Part shown: one piece after another, positions 59,979 to 64,000 of the stretch
How the letters are laid out: every line of letters begins with the position of its first letter
Numbering within the stretch: position 1 is the stretch's first letter
DNA from: Paenibacillus sp. Soil522
GTDB lineage: Bacteria; Bacillota; Bacilli; Paenibacillales; Paenibacillaceae
NCBI RefSeq assembly: GCF_001428245.1
Contig: NZ_LMRV01000001.1
Span: forward strand, 156,600-220,599
Direction: 5' to 3'
Length of the DNA stretch: 64,000 bases
Made by a program: the position numbers and the translations under genes
The notes under the pieces: generated by a model
Told to the model about the DNA's origin: nothing
What the model saw: the letters and a program-made list of their open reading frames with translations, nothing else
Databases searched by the model: none

Positions 59979-60674
59979 ATGATGATGCTCAGTTACCCTT
60001 ACGGTTGGATAACGGCGGCCGGTCTCTTTTTTTTGCTCATTTTAACAGTTATTCTAAACTCCCAGGTTGTCATAAAAGGACATTTGCGGCGGGAAGGAGA
60101 CAAAGATGATGCAGAATTAAACATAAAAGCACTATTTGGAATTATCCAATACCGAATGAAGATACCAATTATGAAGTTTACCGGTACATCCGTTCAACGT
60201 AAGGAGCAAGTATCGACGACGATCGGAGGCTTTGACTCATGGAAGCAATTCAATGAGGATATCGATGCGGAGAAGGTTTTAAAATCCATTGATAAATTTA
60301 AGCATATTTTACAAATCACACGAGATTTAAAGGGCTTTGTCAGACAAACGCTGACAAAGGTACGTCTTATGGAATGGAATTGGACAACGTCGGTCGGAAC
60401 GGGAGACGCGATGTGGACAGCTATGGCAACGGGACTCGTCTGGTCAGTGAAAACATCGATCATTGGCGTATTGTCTCAAATGGTTAGGCTGAAAGCAGAG
60501 CCGAATATGAATGTACAGCCGAATTATCAACGATCTGCTTTTACAACGGAATGGTCATGCATAGCTCAAATCCGCTTCGGTTATGCTATCCTTGCCGGAC
60601 TTCAGCTTCTAGTCCGGATGAAGAAAATGAAAGGAGGCGTCAAAGCATGGCAGAACATCCTATTCAAGGCTTAA
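59979..60674 (+). CDS. ytfI: DUF2953 membrane protein (YtfI-like)
   Basis: A 231-residue protein with a membrane helix (about 12-30) and a C-terminal region of mixed helices; the partner of ytfJ, which follows with a 28-base overlap. The pair DUF2953-YtfJ is conserved in spore formers. Function unknown. ATG 59979 follows GGAGGAAGC; an ATG three bases later is equivalent. Upstream in B. subtilis this position holds other ypu genes, so the pair is relocated here. Confidence 0.82.
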   Translation: MMMLSYPYGWITAAGLFFLLILTVILNSQVVIKGHLRREGDKDDAELNIKALFGIIQYRMKIPIMKFTGTSVQRKEQVSTTIGGFDSWKQFNEDIDAEKVLKSIDKFKHILQITRDLKGFVRQTLTKVRLMEWNWTTSVGTGDAMWTAMATGLVWSVKTSIIGVLSQMVRLKAEPNMNVQPNYQRSAFTTEWSCIAQIRFGYAILAGLQLLVRMKKMKGGVKAWQNILFKA

Positions 60675-61132
60675 TGCAAACCGCAATGGAAAATATTAAA
60701 GAGATGGTTGACGTCAATACGATCGTCGGCGATCCCGTACAAACACCGGATGGCAGCATCATCATGCCGATCTCAAAAGTAGGATTCGGCTTTGTAGCAG
60801 GGGGCAGTGACATCCGGTTAGATGATTCGGAGCATAAAGGCGGAGCGCAGACTGATGCGCAGCATGCTTCCGTATCTATGCCTTTCGGCGGCGGCAGCGG
60901 CGGCGGTGTTTCGATTACGCCAATTGCGTTTCTAGTCGTAGGTACGCATGGTGTGAAAATTGTACCACTTGATACGCAAACACATCTGCTCGATCGGGTA
61001 ATCGATTCTGCACCGTATGTTTTTGATAAACTTCAGACGATGATGAAGCAGCCGGCAAGCACAGCAGCAAATGCCAATCCGTCCCATACCGTAATCACCG
61101 GACGTGTCGATACAACCGATCACCTCTTTTGA
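60647..61132 (+). CDS. ytfJ: GerW family sporulation protein YtfJ
   Basis: A 161-residue YtfJ/GerW protein: IQGLMQTAMENIKEMVDVNTIVGDPV, ISKVGFGFVAGGSD, a Gly-rich FGGGSGGGVSITPIAFLVV and VRV-type C-terminus are family features. YtfJ is a forespore-expressed protein linked to germination in Bacillus. I start at ATG 60647 behind AAAGGAGGCG; upstream in-frame codons overlap DUF2953 in another frame. Confidence 0.92.
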   Translation: MAEHPIQGLMQTAMENIKEMVDVNTIVGDPVQTPDGSIIMPISKVGFGFVAGGSDIRLDDSEHKGGAQTDAQHASVSMPFGGGSGGGVSITPIAFLVVGTHGVKIVPLDTQTHLLDRVIDSAPYVFDKLQTMMKQPASTAANANPSHTVITGRVDTTDHLF

Positions 61133-61135
61133 CAT

Positions 61136-61158
61136 AACTGCCCGAGAGGGCAGTTTTT
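61136..61158 (+). terminator. Terminator after ytfJ
   Basis: AACTGCCC-GAGA-GGGCAGTT perfect hairpin followed by T run. Confidence 0.93.
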
Positions 61159-61258
61159 CATTTTTTGTTTAGCTTTATTTCGTCTAGTGCAACGTGTACA
61201 GGCATATACTGAAATATACAAGCAGAAGTTATCTACAATCACGGTGAGAGGGGTAAGT

Positions 61259-62455
61259 ATGGGCATGTATTTCAAAAAGCTGCAGCGGATTACTGTGATT
61301 GGTTTATTGGCAGTATTGGTAGCAGGGACAAGCCTGGGGCCGGCTGTAAGCGCAAATCCCGGTCCGCTGCATACGAATGCGAAAGCTTCGGCGCTTATTG
61401 ATGTCGAGTCAGGCAGATTGTTGTACAGCAATAACGGCGATACATCGATGAGAATAGCAAGCTTAACGAAAATAATGACAGCGATCGTAGCCATTGACCA
61501 TGGGAAGCTGACTGATATGGTAAAGACAAGCAAGCGTGCTGTTGGCAAGGAGGGCTCCTCGATCTATCTTCAGCTTGGCGAAGAAATGAGCCTTCTTAAT
61601 ATGCTTTATGGGCTAATGCTAAGATCCGGAAATGACGCTGCAACAGCTATCGCCGAGCATGTCGGCGGCTCCGAAGAGGGCTTCGTTCATTTGATGAACG
61701 AGAAAGCGGCTTTTCTTGGCCTAAAGCATACACAATTTAAAAATCCGCATGGTCTTGATGAGGAAGGTCATTATTCTTCAGCCAATGATTTGGCCAAGCT
61801 TACCGCATATGCTTTGAAAAATGATGTATTTGCCGAAATCGTAAGCACACGTGAAAAAAAGGTGCCTAACCCGCATGATAAATGGGCGTACAGCTATACG
61901 AATAAAAATAAAATGTTATCCATGTATGAAGGTGCGGACGGAGTAAAGACCGGCTATACAAAAAAAGCGCTCCGCTGCTTAGTCAGCTCGGCAACAAGAC
62001 AAGGCCAGCAGCTTGCTGCCGTAACTATAAATGACAGGGACGACTGGCTTGATCACCGGAAGATGCTCGATTGGGGTTTTGGCAATTATCCGCTGCATGA
62101 AATTGCGGCAAAAGGCCAGCTGATTGCAGGTTATCCGTTAACTGTCGGACAATCGTTCAAGTATCCTTTGACGGAGCAAGAATCGCATGATATCCGGTCG
62201 CGTTTGGTTTTGTATGACGCCAATACGCTGCGTTATTCATTAGGAGAACGAGGGTTGCTGGAGTGGTATATGAAAAACGATCGCATTGGCGCTGTTCCCG
62301 TTTATGATGTTGCAAGCGGCAGGCTGAAGCTGCCGACGGCTTCGCCAAAAGCACAACAAACGCTAGTCGATTTCAAAATGGCTGTCAAGCATGATGAACG
62401 CGGACGGCTGGCAGGTACGATCTCAAAAATATTTGACGCATTATTTAAGTATTAA
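61259..62455 (+). CDS. dacB: D-alanyl-D-alanine carboxypeptidase DacB
   Basis: Mother-cell penicillin-binding protein that sets cortex cross-linking. The 398-residue protein has a signal peptide (about 1-38, VAGTSLGPAVSA), SxxK in IASLTKIMTAI, SGN in LRSGNDAATAI and KTG in DGVKTGYT, with a C-terminal PBP5-like domain. I start at ATG 61259, six bases after GAGAGGGG. Upstream of spmA-spmB, as in B. subtilis where the operon is SigE-dependent. It is a paralogue of dacF in this window. Confidence 0.95.
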   Translation: MGMYFKKLQRITVIGLLAVLVAGTSLGPAVSANPGPLHTNAKASALIDVESGRLLYSNNGDTSMRIASLTKIMTAIVAIDHGKLTDMVKTSKRAVGKEGSSIYLQLGEEMSLLNMLYGLMLRSGNDAATAIAEHVGGSEEGFVHLMNEKAAFLGLKHTQFKNPHGLDEEGHYSSANDLAKLTAYALKNDVFAEIVSTREKKVPNPHDKWAYSYTNKNKMLSMYEGADGVKTGYTKKALRCLVSSATRQGQQLAAVTINDRDDWLDHRKMLDWGFGNYPLHEIAAKGQLIAGYPLTVGQSFKYPLTEQESHDIRSRLVLYDANTLRYSLGERGLLEWYMKNDRIGAVPVYDVASGRLKLPTASPKAQQTLVDFKMAVKHDERGRLAGTISKIFDALFKY

Positions 62456-62522
62456 AGGCAAGCAGGCGCGGGAGACGCTGAATGGTAAGGAGTAACGGTG
62501 CATGGATGGGGAGGCGGCTTGA

Positions 62523-63182
62523 ATGGTAAATTGGATTTGGTTGTTTTTTATCGTAGCGAGCGTAGTTGTAGCTGCGATAACCGGCAAGATGGATGCGGTG
62601 ACGCAAGCTGCCTTCGAGGGAGCCAAATCAGGCGTCACCGTCAGCTTTGGTTTAATTAGCATTATGGTGTTTTGGCTGGGAATGATGCGGATAGCGGAGG
62701 ACGCAGGACTGCTGCAAAAATTGGCGCGAATGCTCGGGCCGATTGTGCGAAAGCTTTTTCCTGACGTTCCCCGCAATCATCCGGCAATCGGATACATTAT
62801 GAGTAACTTAAGCGCTAACTTGTTCGGACTAGGAAATGCAGCAACACCTATGGGCATAAAAGCTATGCAGGAGCTGCAGAAGCTAAATCCTGATCCTGAG
62901 ACTGCAACTCCCGCGATGTGCACGCTTCTCGCACTCAATACATCGAGTATAACAATCATTCCGACCACGCTTATCGCCATTCGGATGAATTACGGTTCAG
63001 CTAATCCGGCTGAAATTATCGGAACGACGATTGCGGCAACCTTTGTTGCTACATCCGCTGCGATATTAGCCGACCGCTATTACAGAAGGAAGTCTCCGCC
63101 GCCACCGATAGCTCCAATTCTGCAAAAGAATCCGAAATTAAAGGCGGCTCCGCCGGTTGCAGGGGGTGAGCCTGTTGTATAA
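62523..63182 (+). CDS. spmA: Spore maturation protein A
   Basis: A 219-residue integral membrane protein (nucleoside-recognition/Gate domain) needed for spore core dehydration in B. subtilis. It has about four to five helices; GLISIMVFWLGMMRIAEDAGLLQKLA, SNLSANLFGLGNAATPMGIKAM and ALNTSSITIIPTTLIAIRMNYG are conserved. The C-terminal 20 residues (SPPPPIAPILQKNPKLKAAPP) are a Pro/Lys-rich extension. ATG 62523 follows GGGGAGGCGGCTTGA. Overlaps spmB. Confidence 0.94.
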   Translation: MVNWIWLFFIVASVVVAAITGKMDAVTQAAFEGAKSGVTVSFGLISIMVFWLGMMRIAEDAGLLQKLARMLGPIVRKLFPDVPRNHPAIGYIMSNLSANLFGLGNAATPMGIKAMQELQKLNPDPETATPAMCTLLALNTSSITIIPTTLIAIRMNYGSANPAEIIGTTIAATFVATSAAILADRYYRRKSPPPPIAPILQKNPKLKAAPPVAGGEPVV

Positions 63183-63711
63183 TCTGTTCACGAGTTTATC
63201 GGCTTGGATGATTCCGGCAATTATTGTATTTATTCCGCTTTATGCAGCTCTTAGACGAAAGGTGCCCGTTTATGAAACGTTTGTTGAGGGAGCTAAGGAC
63301 GGCTTCGGTACAGCCATCAACATTATTCCTCATTTAGTCGGCATGATGGTTGCCATCAGCATGTTCCGCGCATCGGGCGCCTTGGAATTAATGCTGTCAG
63401 CCGTGCGGCCGCTGTTTGATTGGGCGGGAATTCCAAGCGAGGTGCTGCCGCTCGGTATACTTCGTCCGTTAACCGGGGCAGGATCATTAGCCTTTACTAC
63501 CGATCTCATTCAGACCTTCGGACCGGATTCGATGATCGGCAGAATCGCATCAACTATTCAAGGCAGTACAGATACGACATTATACGTACTTACCGTTTAT
63601 TTCGGAGCGATTGGCATTCGCCGGACGCGTTATGCGTTAAAGGTAGGCTTATTTTCGGATTTGGTCGGGTTTTTTGCTGCAATTTTCATTTGCTTATACA
63701 TATTCGGGTAG
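63175..63711 (+). CDS. spmB: Spore maturation protein B
   Basis: Partner of SpmA; a 178-residue Gate-domain membrane protein with YETFVEGAKDGFGTAINIIPHLVGMMVAI and RPLTGAGSLAFTTDLIQTFGPDSMIGRIASTIQGSTDTTLYVL. It starts at TTG 63175, six bases after AGGGGGTG, within the end of spmA. Acts in the mother-cell or outer spore membrane. Confidence 0.94.
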   Translation: MYNLFTSLSAWMIPAIIVFIPLYAALRRKVPVYETFVEGAKDGFGTAINIIPHLVGMMVAISMFRASGALELMLSAVRPLFDWAGIPSEVLPLGILRPLTGAGSLAFTTDLIQTFGPDSMIGRIASTIQGSTDTTLYVLTVYFGAIGIRRTRYALKVGLFSDLVGFFAAIFICLYIFG

Positions 63712-63765
63712 GGAAGCTTGTACTTTGTTCTTCATATCGTTATGATGGAGATTGAGGTGAAAGCA

Positions 63766-64000
63766 TTGGAACGTTTACAGAAAATATTAGCCGCAGCGGG
63801 AATAGCATCCCGTCGCAAATGTGAAGAAATGATTTTAGCCGGGATGGTTGAAGTTAACGGTGAGAAGGTTACGACGCTTGGCGTCAAGGCGGATCCTGCT
63901 GTAGATGCTATTACGGTGAATGGCAAGCCGATTCGGAGCGAGAAGAAGCTGTATCTCATGCTCAACAAATCCAAAGGAGTCATCACAAGCGCCAAGGATC
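63766..64000 (+). CDS. rluB: Ribosomal large subunit pseudouridine synthase B, 5' part
   Basis: The first 78 residues before the window ends: MERLQKILAAAGIASRRKCE is the S4 domain of RluB/RsuA-type pseudouridine synthases, followed by GMVEVNGEKVTTLGVKADP and the start of the catalytic domain, KLYLMLNKSKGVITSAKD. It modifies 23S rRNA. The start is TTG 63766 behind GAGGTGA. It follows spmB as does ypuL (rluB) in B. subtilis. Confidence 0.93.
   Translation, partial: MERLQKILAAAGIASRRKCEEMILAGMVEVNGEKVTTLGVKADPAVDAITVNGKPIRSEKKLYLMLNKSKGVITSAKD

Noticed and set aside
1..64000. CRISPR arrays, tRNA/rRNA genes, insertion sequences, prophage or defence genes
   Set aside because: None found by eye; the region is a conserved core chromosomal block and the only repeats are the two intergenic types listed.

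Overview
This window is a chromosomal segment of an endospore-forming, low-to-moderate GC Firmicute. Gene content and order follow the Bacillus subtilis yqhQ-to-ypuL (rluB) region almost gene for gene. Several features point to the Paenibacillaceae (Paenibacillus/Cohnella type): lysC and comB inserted between efp and yqhV, an Asp23/AmaP/DUF2273 module, an nrps-free bkd operon with lipB, and heavy use of TTG starts. The genus is an inference from synteny; no rRNA or marker search was possible.

Layout. 1-5.6 kb: yqhQ fragment, yqhR, aroQ, a proline dipeptidase, efp, lysC (with an internal beta-subunit start), comB (minus strand) and yqhV. 5.6-11.3 kb: the complete spoIIIAA-AH operon behind a good SigE-type promoter. 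11.5-14.9 kb: accB-accC, then yqhY-amaP-DUF2273. 15-20.9 kb: nusB-folD-xseA-xseB-ispA-dxs. 20.9-27.2 kb: tlyA, an uncharacterised membrane-anchored gene, argR, recN, spoIVB and spo0A, the last with three perfect 0A boxes and a SigH-type promoter. 27.2-36.7 kb: small genes, coaD-like, DUF2627, the branched-chain 2-oxoacid dehydrogenase operon (lpdV-bkdAA-bkdAB-bkdB) with lipB, a Prli42 miniprotein, a PepT-like peptidase, an MciZ-like FtsZ inhibitor and nudF. 36.9-46.1 kb: a dispersed repeat, spoIIM, fur, a subtilisin-family protease, ald, yqzK, xerD, deoB, punA, a Spo0E-like phosphatase and pdp. 46.3-53.7 kb: dacF, spoIIAA-AB-sigF, a shortened spoVA group (AA, AB and AF only) and lysA. 53.8-58.5 kb: ppiB and an FMN-riboswitch-controlled ribD-ribE-ribBA-ribH operon carrying two different repeats in its spacers. 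58.6-64 kb: scpA-scpB, DUF2953, ytfJ, dacB-spmA-spmB and the start of rluB.

How it works together. The window holds much of the core sporulation machinery: the master regulator Spo0A and a likely Spo0A~P phosphatase (Spo0E-like), the forespore sigma factor with its anti-sigma switch (SpoIIAA/AB/SigF), the engulfment and feeding-tube machinery (SpoIIM, SpoIIIA), the SigK checkpoint protease (SpoIVB), cortex modification (DacB, DacF, SpmA/B), and germination-linked proteins (SpoVA subset, YtfJ). These are interleaved with housekeeping operons for fatty acid, isoprenoid, riboflavin, nucleoside and lysine metabolism.

No prophage, CRISPR array, insertion sequence, defence island or rRNA/tRNA gene is visible. 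The less ordinary content is small: several genes of 32-55 codons that automatic calling often misses, two intergenic repeat types, a catalytic-lysine substitution in XerD, and promoter/operator structures that can be read directly.
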